DNA of 64,000 nt from Sanguinoderma infundibulare (lineage: Eukaryota; Basidiomycota; Agaricomycetes; Polyporales; Polyporaceae), in the NCBI GenBank assembly GCA_032821775.1, contig JAVLRN010000002.1:4464001-4528000 (forward strand). The letters are read 5' to 3'. Below are positions 34,055 through 44,347 of the stretch, one piece after another (the stretch's first letter is position 1; each line of letters begins with the position of its first letter). A program made the position numbers and the translations under genes. The notes beneath the pieces were generated by a model that saw only the letters and a program-made list of their open reading frames with translations, did no database searches and was not told the origin of the DNA.

Positions 34055-34270
34055 AGTGTGTTGTATGATTAGGCTCGGATTCTCATATCCATGCTCTGAC
34101 AGTGTGCGTACCGAATGGGCACCGCCGTAGGGCAACTTTCCGCGTGGAGTGCTGCGGTTGAACATGCGTCCGTCTTTGTCCGATGTCGCTGCTTCGTTTC
34201 CCAAAGCACATTGGTCGGTAGTGGTGACGATGTGCATGTCATCCAGCATGTGGGACCGACGAAGTGTGCT
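34055..34270 (+). repeat. About 210-bp repeat, copy 2
   Basis: Directly follows GYVIS copy 2; same sequence family as 31325-31530 and 38581-38790. Confidence 0.7.
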
Positions 34271-34281
34271 CTGATGCAGAT

Positions 34282-34329
34282 TACGCCATGGCAACGTTCA
34301 AAGTGCTCAACGCGTACACCGGATGGACG
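34282..34329 (+). pseudogene. Permease exon fragment in module copy 2
   Basis: Reads YAMATFKVLNAYTGWTW, aligned with YATATFKVLNAYAGWSN in the permease gene at 41648-44347. It is the longest of the permease fragments in the modules. It is followed by unrelated sequence. Confidence 0.65.
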
Positions 34330-34510
34330 TGGCTCGCTCGGTGTAAGTCCGAGCGATTCTCGCCCGTTCAAGCAAAAAGAGCAATGCATCATGCCGTTCC
34401 ATTAGAGTCGTGAGTCGTTATCCGAGGCCAGTACCTGCACATTGAATTTGCCGGATTTCTGAGCGATCCTCGCTGGCAGCGAGCTGGTAGAGCTTGGTCG
34501 TGTCGACAAC

Positions 34511-35834
34511 ATGCTTTTCTCCGAAGACTCCCCCCGTCCCTTCATCGCGGCCCCATACAGGGAGGTTCGTATCGATGCTCTGGATTCACTCGCAAGCAAG
34601 ATCTCCAAAGACGCTGGCATCCGCCGCGAGGTGCCTGTCGCCAGAGTGCTGTGGTAAACAGTTGGATCTGGCGTGACGTTTGTTCCTCTGGCCGTGAGGC
34701 TGTTAATCGTTATTCGTAGCTGCGATGCATAAAAGCGACATTCCACAAGGGTCTGGCCGTCGTTGCCGCGCTCATCAATGCAGCCTTTCCGATAAATCGA
34801 ATTTCTCCAGAGATCTTGCCACACATCTTCGCTCTAATCCTGGTGAAAACGCCCTACAGCTCCAGAGAACCCCGCTACCGGCAGTTCTATCAGACCATCG
34901 TCGAAAATCTGCACGCACTTCCGAAGGCGTGCACATACTGGCGCGAGCTAGCCCTTGCGACGCCCACCCTGTGGACAACCGTCTCGAGTGTTTGCTTGGG
35001 CTCTGATATGCAGTGTATGCCGCGCAGCATATACCGGTTGGACAGGTCGTGTTTCATCCACATCAGAGGCAATTCCTATGACTCAAAGACCAAGCGACTC
35101 AGGATAGAGGAGCATGTCCTAACTAGAAGAACGCTCGGAGAATACGCAAGCTGCACTCCGTGTTTTGGACTCGGACCCAAGAAATCCCCGAATTTCTAAA
35201 GCCATTCGACGCCCACGCACTCGAGAAGTGCCTGCTTTCATCCTCTGATTACGGTCCCGCTGTGTCCCTTCGGTCCCCTTTATTCCCTCTCGTCGGGCGG
35301 CACCAACCTGCGGTTCCTGTGTCTTCGGAGCATATCGGCCCTCCCTGCGAACGTGTTTCCTGCCCTATCCAATCTCACACTTTCCCTGAACGGCAACTTA
35401 AGACACCCCCGTCTACTGGGACCTCTGGGACCTGTTCAAGTTTGTGTCCGGTAGTCCCCAGCTGGTGAAGATCCACATATCGGACGTGTGGTTTGCGGCT
35501 GGACACCCTTTCGGTCATGCTGGGCGACTTCGAGGACGGTGCAGCGCAACTTGAGGCGGCTCGTGCCGCCCGTGCGGCGCTGGGCCATCCTGTCCGTCGC
35601 GCGATCGTTGGCTACAACTCCCCTGCGGAGCCAAGCAGTCGCACCGCGTCATCCGAACCACATGGGAACGACGTGGGGCGCCGAGTCGCGGCGTTGGAGG
35701 CACTTGTGGATGAGCTCATTCTCATGAGACTGCCGTGGTACGAATTCCCGGAGGAAGTCGATTGGACGGTGTGGTACCCGGAGAACTACGATCTGCCGGC
35801 CGACATCCCCGTGTGGTGGCCCCGATCTGGATGA
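34511..35834 (+). pseudogene. F-box protein, module copy 2 (broken)
   Basis: The first exon (ATG 34511, MLFSEDSPRPFIAAP) runs into a TAA. The F-box region INRISPEILPHIFALILVKT and WRELALATPTLWTTV is well preserved from about 34790. The frame is lost near 35120 and again after 35270. An internal deletion then joins the equivalent of DVWFAA directly to LDTLSVMLGDFEDGAAQLEA, removing about 200 codons. The C-terminus (EEVDWTVWYPENYDLPAD) is intact to the stop at 35834. It cannot make a full F-box protein; short products carrying only the F-box are conceivable. Confidence 0.8.
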
Positions 35835-36611
35835 AGGGGATGCGACGTCTTTAAGTTAATACATGCCGTTATCGAGGAATTCCAATTTCGAGTTGATATC
35901 GATGGCAGCGGAACGGTGGGTCGCCCACCCAACGAAACGTGTCCGCAGGTTATGAGAACTCGTACTCCACGTGCTGGATGATCACCGTGGCGCCCGCGGC
36001 CCGACGGTCCGAAGGTTACGGGTTTGCTGCGGGACAGCTGCTGCCTTTTCGGACGGTATAGTGACTAGCGGCGCTGACCATCTCCTCCTTCTCCATGTTC
36101 TGTGCCACATTCCTCATGTCGACCTCCCCAATTACTAGCGCATCGCGGCCAATGGCCTTGAATGGGGCCAACATCGGGTGGGGGACAGGGCACTCGGAAG
36201 CAGTTACGACAACTAGCACAGCTGTTGAAGGTCAGTTCTATCGCGATATCGCTCGTGCCTCGAACGGTGGCCTGAGGGTCCAGGGTCGACGTCGGAGCGC
36301 AGAAGGCTGATCGTTCAGCTCAGCGTCCGTAAGATTTTCGGCTCGTATGTACGTTGCTCTCGCATTCTTGTTCCTAAAGCCACGGTGAGCGATTGTTTTT
36401 TGCCTCGATACCTCCTTCGCGTCAGTGCGAACCTCTTGCAGAAAACATGCGCATAATCGCGCCATATTACGACCTAGCCAAGGGATGACAGAGTTAATGG
36501 CAAATACGACGATTTCAGCTCGTACCATCCCAAATGACGGACTCTCTCATTTACTCTCTCCTTGCCTGCTGCACTGGCAATGATAGCGTTTACAGTCTGC
36601 ATCACGATTGG
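35835..36611. other. Spacer inside the inverted duplication
   Basis: No gene is recognised; unlike the flanking arms it has no counterpart elsewhere in the window. Confidence 0.45.
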
Positions 36612-36765
36612 TGGTCGGTGGGATGGCGAGGTGTGAGAGAGATAAAAATCGGCAGCGAATGCAGGTTTTTCTTCCGGTGACAGATAGCTGAAGCACAGGT
36701 ATTACAAACAGTGCAGCGGTGAGACGGGGGTCTGAACGGCGTGAGGGTTATGAGATTGTGGGGAT
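36612..36765 (-). pseudogene. Short F-box gene fragment
   Basis: About 150 bp matching 25330-25480 of the intact F-box gene (minus strand CTTCAGCTATCTGTCACCGG region, encoding part of YLCFSYLSPEEE). It is isolated from other F-box sequence. Confidence 0.65.
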
Positions 36766-36835
36766 CGTTGCGTCCTGCGTGGGTTCGCTGCATCCTGCGT
36801 GGATTCGCTGCATCCTGCGTGAGTTCAAAGAGATG
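36765..36835. repeat. Short tandem repeat, three units of about 21 bp
   Basis: Three imperfect units of the type TTCGCTGCATCCTGCGTGG follow one another, starting just after the F-box fragment. Confidence 0.7.
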
Positions 36836-37002
36836 GGTGCTGATGTGTTGGACGCCGCTTTCGCAATCTGGTGCCATGCACGAGAGTTGTTCAAGTCAAC
36901 TATCAGTCACATCAGTCACCGACATAGCTGCAAAGGAAGGAACAGCGACGTCTAGATGAGGTCTCTTCTGCCTAGATTGTGTCAGGTACTGACTGTGCAC
37001 AC

Positions 37003-37052
37003 AGGATGGGTCATCTCGATGGGTTCGTGTGCGAACGGCGGAGGTTACTATC
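37003..37052 (+). pseudogene. NDUFS7 (complex I PSST subunit) fragment, plus strand
   Basis: After a CACACAG acceptor-like sequence the frame reads GWVISMGSCANGGGYY, the invariant motif of the mitochondrial complex I 20-kDa subunit that holds cysteine ligands of cluster N2. The following family motif ([11 protein letters not shown]) is absent, so this is an exon fragment only. Confidence 0.8.
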
Positions 37053-37394
37053 CCCAGCAACAGCGTCTTCGCCGCAAAGGAACCCGCTGCCCTCCGCTCA
37101 CGGCCCAAGTTGCGCGTTCACCGCCGACCCCGGAGAGGAGTGAGCTCGTGATAACCACACAAGCACAACTCCCGACGTCCGAACGAAGAAGCCTCGACAT
37201 CACTTCACACATCTCACACAATGTCATCTCGACAATACGCAGCAGGTATCAACTTGGGTTCATTCTACAGCTCAACAGGAGATGGCAAGAGTGGCCCGTA
37301 AAACCGTAACTACCCATGAGCTCAACTACTTCCGACACCTAGAGCATTTCAAAGTCAGCGACTTCTGATTGAGTATCAGAGTTGAGACGCACCA

Positions 37395-37507
37395 GAGAAC
37401 GCCTTTCCTCCTCCGCCTCATCTTGCGCTGCAGCTGGAGCATACCGTACAGCAGAGCCTCGGCCGTCGGTGGGCACCCGGGAACGTAAAGGTCGACCGGG
37501 ACAACGC
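37395..37507 (-). pseudogene. NDUFS7 C-terminal fragment, minus strand
   Basis: After a CTTCCAG acceptor-like sequence the minus strand reads [20 protein letters not shown] then [15 protein letters not shown], the C-terminal region of the same complex I subunit. It lies 340 bp from, and opposite in strand to, the WVISMGSCANGGGYY fragment, and it is fused to the end of F-box pseudogene copy 3. Confidence 0.8.
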
Positions 37508-37599
37508 CTGGAAGGTCCACATCAGAACTTGACCTCGCAACGAGCATAGCTTCCATGAACAATGAAACACGTACGGTCGCATCCCCGAACTACGGAGTA

Positions 37600-38577
37600 G
37601 GAGTAGTGGTACGGTGGGATATGGAGCGGACGACCGCTGCCGGTCGGACACCTGCTGCGGCAAGAAGTGTTGGAGGCCTGCGTTGAGATGGGATCGATAC
37701 TCTGAGACGATGGACATCACCTTGACGTAGGGGAAGATCGCGGGGAGGGTTGCGCGGAGTGAGGTAAAATGCTCTTCATTGAAGTAGTGAATGCGAAGCT
37801 CCTCCGTGTGGGCGAAAATGCCGGGATGCGTGCGAAGGTAGGAGCGCAGCTCGGCGATGTCGACCTTGCGCCGCGAGACGGGGAAGGGGAGCCGGAGAGA
37901 GCTGTCCTGAAACACTAACTGGAGAGCGGCATCGTCGTGAAAAGTGTTACGATCATAGAGCCACAGAGCGACGTGGGAGACGCGGTCCTTGGGTGGGAGA
38001 TGGTGACGAACGCTCTTCAGGAGGGCGCGGTGCGCGCTGTGGCTTGATGGAGTCCCCGGAGCCTTGAGCTGTAGGTGGCAGGTCGCTGGCATGGCGGGGT
38101 GTGAGAGAAGAAAATCATGCGGTTTCCTCGGCCGACCAATATTTGAAGCACAAGTATCGCAAGCAGAGTACCGCCACAGGAGTTTGAACACCATGGGGAT
38201 GTTGCCACTGCAAATCACGCGTCACATATATGGATCTCCTCCAGCCGTGGACTACTGGAGAGAGACTTGAGCAGGTCCCACAAGTCCCAATAGACGGGCG
38301 TGAGTTCCTCGCTCAGGGAAAGTGTTAGATTGGATAGCGCTGGAAATTCGTTGGCATGGAGGACCGGTATCTGCTGAAGAAAGAGGGACCGCAGCCGAGC
38401 GGTGCGGCCCGAGAAGAAGGGCAAGAAGCGAGACTGAGGTAGCATACTACGGTCCGAATCTGAAGGCGCAAGGACGCACTTGTCGAGGGCAGTTCCGTCA
38501 AATCACCGGAGTAGTTGGAGGCTTTCATCCACTGTAAGCCCACCAACGGAATGTAGCTCGCGTATCCTCGTGGCGCT
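37600..38577 (-). pseudogene. F-box protein, module copy 3 (truncated at both ends)
   Basis: Starts at the inner edge of the right inverted arm in mid-gene (SATRIRELHSVGGLTVDESL), so the F-box domain is gone. A TGA follows (LQLLR then stop). The segments SDSDRSMLPQSRFLPFFSG, SLFLQQIPVLHANEFPALSN and DLWDLLKSLSSSPRLEEIHI are clear. A deletion and frameshift near 38190 lead into DFLLSHPAMPATCHLQL and a long open stretch to about 37610. The normal C-terminus (DWTVWYPEKYDLPAD type) is replaced by the NDUFS7 piece. It is closer to the copy-4 paralogue than to copy 1 (for example LWLYDRNTFHDDAALQLVF). Confidence 0.8.
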
Positions 38578-38580
38578 GTG

Positions 38581-38790
38581 CACTTCGTCGGTCCCGCATG
38601 CTGGATGACATGCACATCGTCACCACTACCGACCAATGTGCTTTGGGAAACGAAGCAACGACATCGGACAAAGACAGACGCATGTTCAACCGCAGCACTC
38701 CACGCGGAAAGTTGCCCTACGGCGGTGCCCATTCGGTACGCACACTGTCAGAGCATGGATATATGAGAATCCGAGCCTAATCATACAACA
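38581..38790 (-). repeat. About 210-bp repeat, copy 3
   Basis: Reverse complement of 34055-34266, at the inner end of the right inverted arm; it is 2 bp longer (ATATAT for ATAT). Confidence 0.7.
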
Positions 38791-38801
38791 CACTTCCAGA
38801 A

Positions 38802-39622
38802 TCATTCCAACCACGAGTTGTGATACAGCCGAAGGAACTCTCGAAGGGAGATCCCATACAGCAGCAGTGCATCCGGTCCGCCCGCCTTCAACAAATCCTG
38901 CACAAGAGCGAATCAGGTTGTTGGACTTGGAACCACAGCCATGGGCGTGCGTACCTTCAGCTCCTTCTCGGAAATCCGGGGACGAATAAGGGCCCACTCG
39001 GGCATCACCTCGAACTTGACGTCCGGTTCACCCAAGTGGAATCCGCCCCGCTCACGTCTAGCCTCATCGGAGATCAGCGTGTTTGCTATCTCGATGAAGC
39101 TCTGGATCCGCTCGCGGTCGACTTCGCTCGGCCCCTTCGTTCGCAACGAGGGGCCGCCAGAACCGGTCGGAATGAACATGCCCCGCTTGTGGACCTCGCC
39201 ATACTTGGCGTGCTTCAGGGCAAGGTCGAAGGCTGCATGTGGAAACATCCATCAGCTCTGTCTCTCTACATCGCATTGAAATAGCTCAATCAACTCGTCA
39301 AGCACTCACTATGAGGAAGCACAAGCCGCGCTCTCACCTCCAGAGGCTGCTTGCGACGGAGTGCTCTGAATACCTGTCGATACTCGAAACCTCGGTCCCA
39401 GTCCGACATCTCTTTCTGTAGCATCTCTCTTTCCTCTTCAGACATTCCGCCGTCCTCCTTTTCCTTTTCCTTCTCCTTCCCGCCATCGTCGTCATCCGCC
39501 GACGTGGTGTCATGGCAGTCACAGCTGAGACGTTTGCCGTGGCCTTCGGCGAAATACTGTTTCCAAGCGTCCAAGCTGATGACGTATCCGCTTCGAAAGC
39601 TGACTCTGCCCTGGACGCTCAT
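38802..39622 (-). CDS. GYVIS-family small protein, module copy 3 (228 aa)
   Basis: Mirror of copy 2, same three exons and splice sites, starting at ATG 39622 (MSVQGRVSFRSGYVISLDAW) and ending at 38802. It differs from copy 2 by two extra codons in the KEKEKE run and by few substitutions (Ser for Cys before GYVIS). The frame is intact. The F-box gene downstream on the same strand is truncated and lacks its F-box. Function unknown. Confidence 0.7.
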
Positions 39623-40102
39623 GTCGAAGAGTATCGGTGTCGAAGAGTATCGCGTGCGACGGAGGTGAAACGATGGGAACGAGCGAGAGGACTGGAGACT
39701 GTGGCGCTCAAGAGAGTTGAACTTGGGGGCCGCGGCGCGTCGTATTTACTGGTGTATATTTGATCACGTGCCGACTTCCCCGTGCCGACTTCCCTGTGCC
39801 TTGTTGGGTCCTCCCATCTTCGTAAAACAATCGACGAGCGGTCTTCCCTGAGAACAGATTCCACGGGTACCATCTTGTATGCAAACAGCTGACAATGTCA
39901 ACAAAAGGCCCCTTGTTCCGTGGGAAGCGAAGGACCACTCGTTATCGATCTCGGATGCCGAGTCGGGGGACGTAAAGAGGCTAGCTAAGAGTCCCAATGT
40001 CCTAGCAGTTCGTTGGGTGGCCCTTTCCTGACGCATCCCCTCTCATCGTTTCTCTCCCCAACCCGTTGCTGCCGTAGGTCTGTGATTCCCTACGTGGACC
40101 AC
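39623..40102. promoter_or_regulatory. Likely bidirectional promoter (right arm)
   Basis: Mirror copy of 32753-33232 between GYVIS copy 3 and the second copy of the unknown divergent gene; essentially unchanged between arms. Confidence 0.45.
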
Positions 40103-40914
40103 ATGCTTGTTTTCCTTGAACTGACGAACTTGGGATCTCTAGCAATGGTTCGTTTGGCCTTTGATCCGAACGATCCCAACATCCACAGTCGTCTCAAGGA
40201 GCGCATTGAGAACTGGCAGGACCACCTTCCGTCATCGCAGTTCCAGCAGTATGGGCCATTTGACAGGTACCTCAACCTGAAGTTCAATGGCGAGGATCAG
40301 ATCGTCAAACCGCAGGCGCTCTTCCGGAAACGCCTCGATGAAGCAGATGAAGAGCTCCTCGCCGAGCACGGTACACACCTGGACGATCCTCTTCCTGAGA
40401 ACCGCGACGCTGCTGAGAACGTGGCAAACATGCGTGTCGCGATTGATCGCGGCGACATAAGCATTGACTCGACTTACAAAGGTGAGATGCCAGTCGGATC
40501 GTGTCCTCACCACATTGATGTGATTGGCGTCATTTTATAGGTTACGTCGACAAGCGGCAGCCTGGAGATAAGGCCTACCCTGATTTCGCTGTTTGCACTT
40601 ACGTGGCGGACCCTCGTCATGAGGATAAGGACACGGTCCGGCTCATCATGGAGATAGCCTCTCCCCCTCGCAAGAACGCGAACGCCGCTGCTCTGGACAG
40701 AACGAAGGCGAAGGTTCTGGACCAGCTGCTAGGCTACATGGACGATCTTGGGGATCACCGCGTTCGTTGGGAGGATTGGGTGGTCGGAATTGCCGTAGTC
40801 GGCATCGAGGTAGCATTCATAATACCCAAGAACAACAACGAGGATGACGACGACGATGATGATGATGATGACGAGGAGGAGGATGAGGAGAAGGAGGACG
40901 AGGAAGAGGAGGAA

Positions 40915-40950
<36 letters not shown>

Positions 40951-41058
40951 CGGGGTCAACAGTGGAAGATCTACACTGAGGAAACCACAAACAAGCGATG
41001 GTTTTCCCTTTATGGCGATGACTTTTTGGTGTTTTTACATCATGCGAAGGAGATGTAG
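40103..41058 (+). CDS. Unknown protein in right inverted arm (298 aa)
   Basis: Two exons, 40103-40481 and 40541-41058, with the intron (40482-40540) at the same place as in the left copy. It shares FDPNDPNIHSRLKERIENW, YPDFAV, LIMEIASPP, WVVGIAVVGIEVAFI and RWFSLYGDDF. It differs in three ways: an expanded Asp/Glu tract (30 residues longer), a diverged block after LDDPLPE (NRDAAENVANMRV for DFETRLDVEILRD), and scattered changes in exon 2. The acidic tract would be a disordered spacer just before the C-terminal conserved block. The PD-(D/E)xK resemblance described for the left copy applies here, with the same missing lysine. Confidence 0.6.
40844..40953. repeat. GAC/GAG trinucleotide expansion
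   Basis: About 110 bp of GAY and GAR codons encoding a near-continuous Asp/Glu run; the left-arm copy has only about seven acidic codons at this point. Confidence 0.9.
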
Positions 41059-41189
41059 TTGTAGTATTACGTCTTTCTGTTTGGCATCTTTATCACATCA
41101 AGTTGAGGCTGCTCCCCCGTTGCATGAACTATCCAATGTGTCTATACCACAGCAGTGGGAAGTTGTGTCAGACATGGAGTTTTGCAGCT

Positions 41190-41430
41190 ACGGGTGCGCG
41201 CCCCGTACGCGTACGGCGGCACACTGCGCTCCTCCAATCGTCGAGTTCAAGCAGCTGAGCAGCAGCATGTCGACGTTGGGAGGAAGCGGAACAGCCGCCG
41301 CGTTCGCGTCCGCAGACAGCACCGCGATGTTCTTGCACCCGTCCAGCGACAGGACGCCGCTGCTCGCGCGGGACTACTGGATCGCGCCTTCAGGGCGCCG
41401 ACTCGTCCGACTCGGAGTCCCCGTATGTAC
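41190..41430 (-). pseudogene. Fragment of the last exon of the glycine-rich gene (right arm)
   Basis: On the minus strand it reads ESAIQ, a TAG, then SRASSGVLSLDGCKNIAVLS, ADANAAAVPLPPNVDMLLLS and CLNSTIGG. It matches 60620-60790 and, at several positions, is closer to the intact gene than the left-arm fragment is. The TAG replaces a Tyr codon of the intact gene. Confidence 0.7.
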
Positions 41431-41647
41431 AGCACCGGGGCCGTCGAGACGAGTTCGCGCTGAGCTGCGCCAAACAATTCAAGACAAACGAATACACAGA
41501 AAACGATCTTTCAAGCTTCGATAGCGAGCACGATCCGAAACCTGCATCGACATCAATTACTCTACCAGAGCTAGGCGGCAATAAGTTAGTCCGGGCATGA
41601 GTCGTCATCGGAGAAGCATCACGACATCGACCGGCAGGGCGGGGTAT

Positions 41648-44347
41648 CTAGTCAAGCTTTTTGGCTGAGAACTGCGGACAAAACCAGAAGTCAGTCAGTC
41701 AAGCGCGAGCGCAAGATAAGATTGTCGGGAGAGAGGCGCACCACGGTGACAACCGTGCCGTCGCTGAGCTTCTCCTTGCTGGGGATGAGCTCGTAGCCGA
41801 ACCACCCTGGTACGACACGCCACGAAGCCCAGTATAGAACGCCAAAGGCCATGATCGCGATGCCGACAAGGCAGTACCTGGTAAAAGCGAAATCAAGATG
41901 AACTAGACGTCGTCTGACGGACGCGAGAACATACAGGTAGTAAGGCAGCGGAGGGGTGTCACCGACGCCGTTCGAGGGGCGGAGGAAAGGTGCGACAAGC
42001 ACTATGGAGCGGAAATGAGACGGGCGATGTGGGGTGAGACGGTGAATGACGGGCACTTACAGAATACCGCGGACGCCAAGTAAAACACAGCGATTGGCCA
42101 CCACACTGTAGAAGTAGAGCTCTACTCAGTACGCGAAATTGGACAATCGTGTTAGAAGCACGAACCCTTGAAAGGACGCGGGGCGTCGGGCTTGCGGTAC
42201 CGAAGCCAGAAGAGACCGATGACGATGAAGAAGTTAATGATCTGCTGAGGATAGCCTTCGACGTCGAGGATGAAGGGGTAGGCAACCGCGGGCGGGGGCG
42301 CGATGATGACGATAATCTGCGTGTATTCGTCAGATCTGACACTACGTAAGGTGGGGAGGCCCAGTCGGGCTGGACGTACAGAGGGGATCAGGTGAATGAC
42401 CAAGCCAGGGAGGGGCGAATTCCCGGTAGGCCAGTTCGACGCCCAGAACTTGTTACCGAAGGGAAGCGGGATGCCTTCCTTCGCGAGCTCCTGGTTAACA
42501 CGTGCTGCGGCGAATGTCTAGAGGACGAAAGCTCGTGATTTTAGAGAGGGATATGGGGAAGCGCTTCGAGGACGTACGACGGTGATGACATTCTATATAG
42601 CTCACGGTCAGTATGGGTCCAGACACTGGAATGGGACACCCTTACCCTGCAAGTTGTAATAGACGCCACAGCGAAATTGGTCAGCCGTATATTCTGGGAC
42701 TTGTCCGTTCCGAATTCACTCACCCAAGAGCACTGTGATGCGAATAAGCCACATGCGTCATGCCCTCGGAACAATAGAAGTGTAACGCACCTCAAGGCAA
42801 CGAACACGGTCAAGGCCTTCTGCGCCTTCGTGCCGAAGACATTGTGGAAGAATAAACTGGCGACTGTAACCCCGGACTTCGATATCTCCTTCTTTGTCGC
42901 AGCTCTGTACTCCAGCTCCGTCAGGCCTCTCGCTGATCCGCTCGAGGTTGCACGGGACTTACGCGAAGTAGGAGACATTGGCGAGGAGATACAACACGGC
43001 GCAAATGCTAAGACCGAGCGGACCAGCGATCTTGAGCGTCCGGACGGGGTTCTTCACGTTGTTCAGGACGTAATTCACGTTCGACCACCCCGCATAAGCG
43101 TTGAGCACTTTGAATGTCGCGGTTGCGTACTACGTGTAATCCCGGTTAGACCCGACTCGTTCAATCTGCGCTAGAGGAGCCTCACGTCGTTGCTGCTATG
43201 TGAACTGCCAGCGAATGCGTTATGGAAGTTCGCATGAGGGTTTTGAACTTCAGTGTGCCCAGCCAGGACTGCCCAGCCCGTGACGACGATAAAGATAAGG
43301 ATGACAATCTTGAAGACGCTCAATCCCTGAAGCAAGACCACGAAGCCCATGTGAGATTAGCGTATAAAGGAGTTGATGAGTGTCCTACTTACGTTCATCA
43401 CCCACACGCCGAGCCTAGGCGTAAGGCCGTGGAGCACAGTCACGAAACCAATCACTATTCCGGACACGTCAGCCAAGGCGCCACGCAATAATGGGGGACT
43501 GGGCTCAGCTGACCTCCGAGGGCAATGCCACGAGTAGCCCATCGTTCGGCTGTGTGGCCTGCCGAGACGAGGATGCTATCCGACGCGTTCAGTTCTGTCT
43601 GGGGCGCTTCCGAACAGCGCGACCTACTTTTGTGCGAAAACCTAGATGGGAGGAAACAAGTCAGTACCGCCCCCCATTCTGACTGTCAACCTTCGGCGCG
43701 TACTTACAATGCAACCAGCCGCCGTGAAACCGAGTATGATTGCGTTTGCGGCAAAGATAACGGTGACAAGGTACTTGGGCTTCTTGTAGACCGCCTCGAG
43801 GTACACCTTCTCTCCTCCGGAGCGCGGGATCATGGTGCCGAACTCGAGCCAGATGAAGAGACCGCAGAAAGATAGGACGAAGCCGAGGACCCAAAGCATG
43901 AGAGACGCGCCGACGGACCCTACGGATCCAAGGATGGACGAGGGGGTAGAGAAGATGCCCGTCCCGATGATTCGACCGACGCTGGATAGAGCATGAAAAC
44001 TGGTCCGAGTGCCCGTAGGTTGTGTGACCACTTACATCAGGAGCGTACAGCTGAAGACACCCAGATGGCGACCCATACCACCTGCGGTGTCTGTCCCAGC
44101 AGCGTCGACATCGTTTTGAACGTTTGAGGCATCAAATACAGGACGCACCTTCTTCCAGCGAGAGGCCTCCGGGATTGAGGTCAGGATCTCCCTTTGCTGC
44201 AGGCTCGGTTTGGAGCTCCTCCGAGTCGCTATCTCCGGCCGACTTCTCCCTCTTCTCATCCACCTTCTCCGGGGATATAGCAGGTGTCGCAGCATCAGAG
44301 TTTTCTTGTCGCCTCAAAGTAGGCAGAAATCTGCGCAAGGATGACAT
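41648..44347 (-). CDS. MUP1-like amino-acid permease (LAT/APC family)
   Basis: Multi-exon gene from ATG 44347 (MSSLRRFLPTL) to TAG 41648. After a Ser/Glu-rich cytosolic N-terminus it reads VGRIIGTGIFSTPSSILGSV, the helix-1 substrate motif of LAT-family transporters. Then come WLEFGTMIPRSGGEKVYLEA, IGFVTVLHGLTPRLGVWVMN, FKIVILIFIVVTGWAVLAGH, YATATFKVLNAYAGWSNVNY, NVKNPVRTLKIAGPLGLSIC, VNQELAKEGIPLPFGNKFWA, LVIHLIPS, ILDVEGYPQQIINFFIVIGL and FGVLYWASWRVVPGWFGYEL. Families with this order include the yeast high-affinity methionine permease. Most introns are 50-70 nt and splice in frame. Around the ALS-ALG / NVITV junction (about 42580-42790) a nine-base exon seems needed, and the frame is one base short, so I cannot exclude a lesion there. 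Confidence 0.75.

Larger units (their letters stand above)
31530..34266 (+). repeat. Left arm of large inverted duplication
   Basis: Pairs with 38581-41430 in reverse complement; paired positions sum to 72855 around the GYVIS start and change only by small indels (6 bp in GYVIS exon 1, 2 bp in the 210-bp repeat, 90 bp in the acidic tract). The inner part is almost identical and the outer part more diverged. The inner boundary is sharp at GGGACCGACGAAGTG, after which the two sides are unrelated. Confidence 0.85.
38581..41430 (-). repeat. Right arm of large inverted duplication
   Basis: Reverse complement of 31530-34266. It carries GYVIS copy 3, the shared promoter, the second copy of the unknown divergent gene and a second fragment of the glycine-rich gene. 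Spacer between the arms: 34267-38580. Confidence 0.85.

Noticed and set aside
37003..37507. A working NDUFS7 gene
   Set aside because: The two recognisable pieces are on opposite strands and the sequence between the motifs is missing.
40729..40959. A Leu/Val/Ile-rich minus-strand frame resembling a membrane protein
   Set aside because: It is the reverse strand of the GAC/GAG acidic tract.
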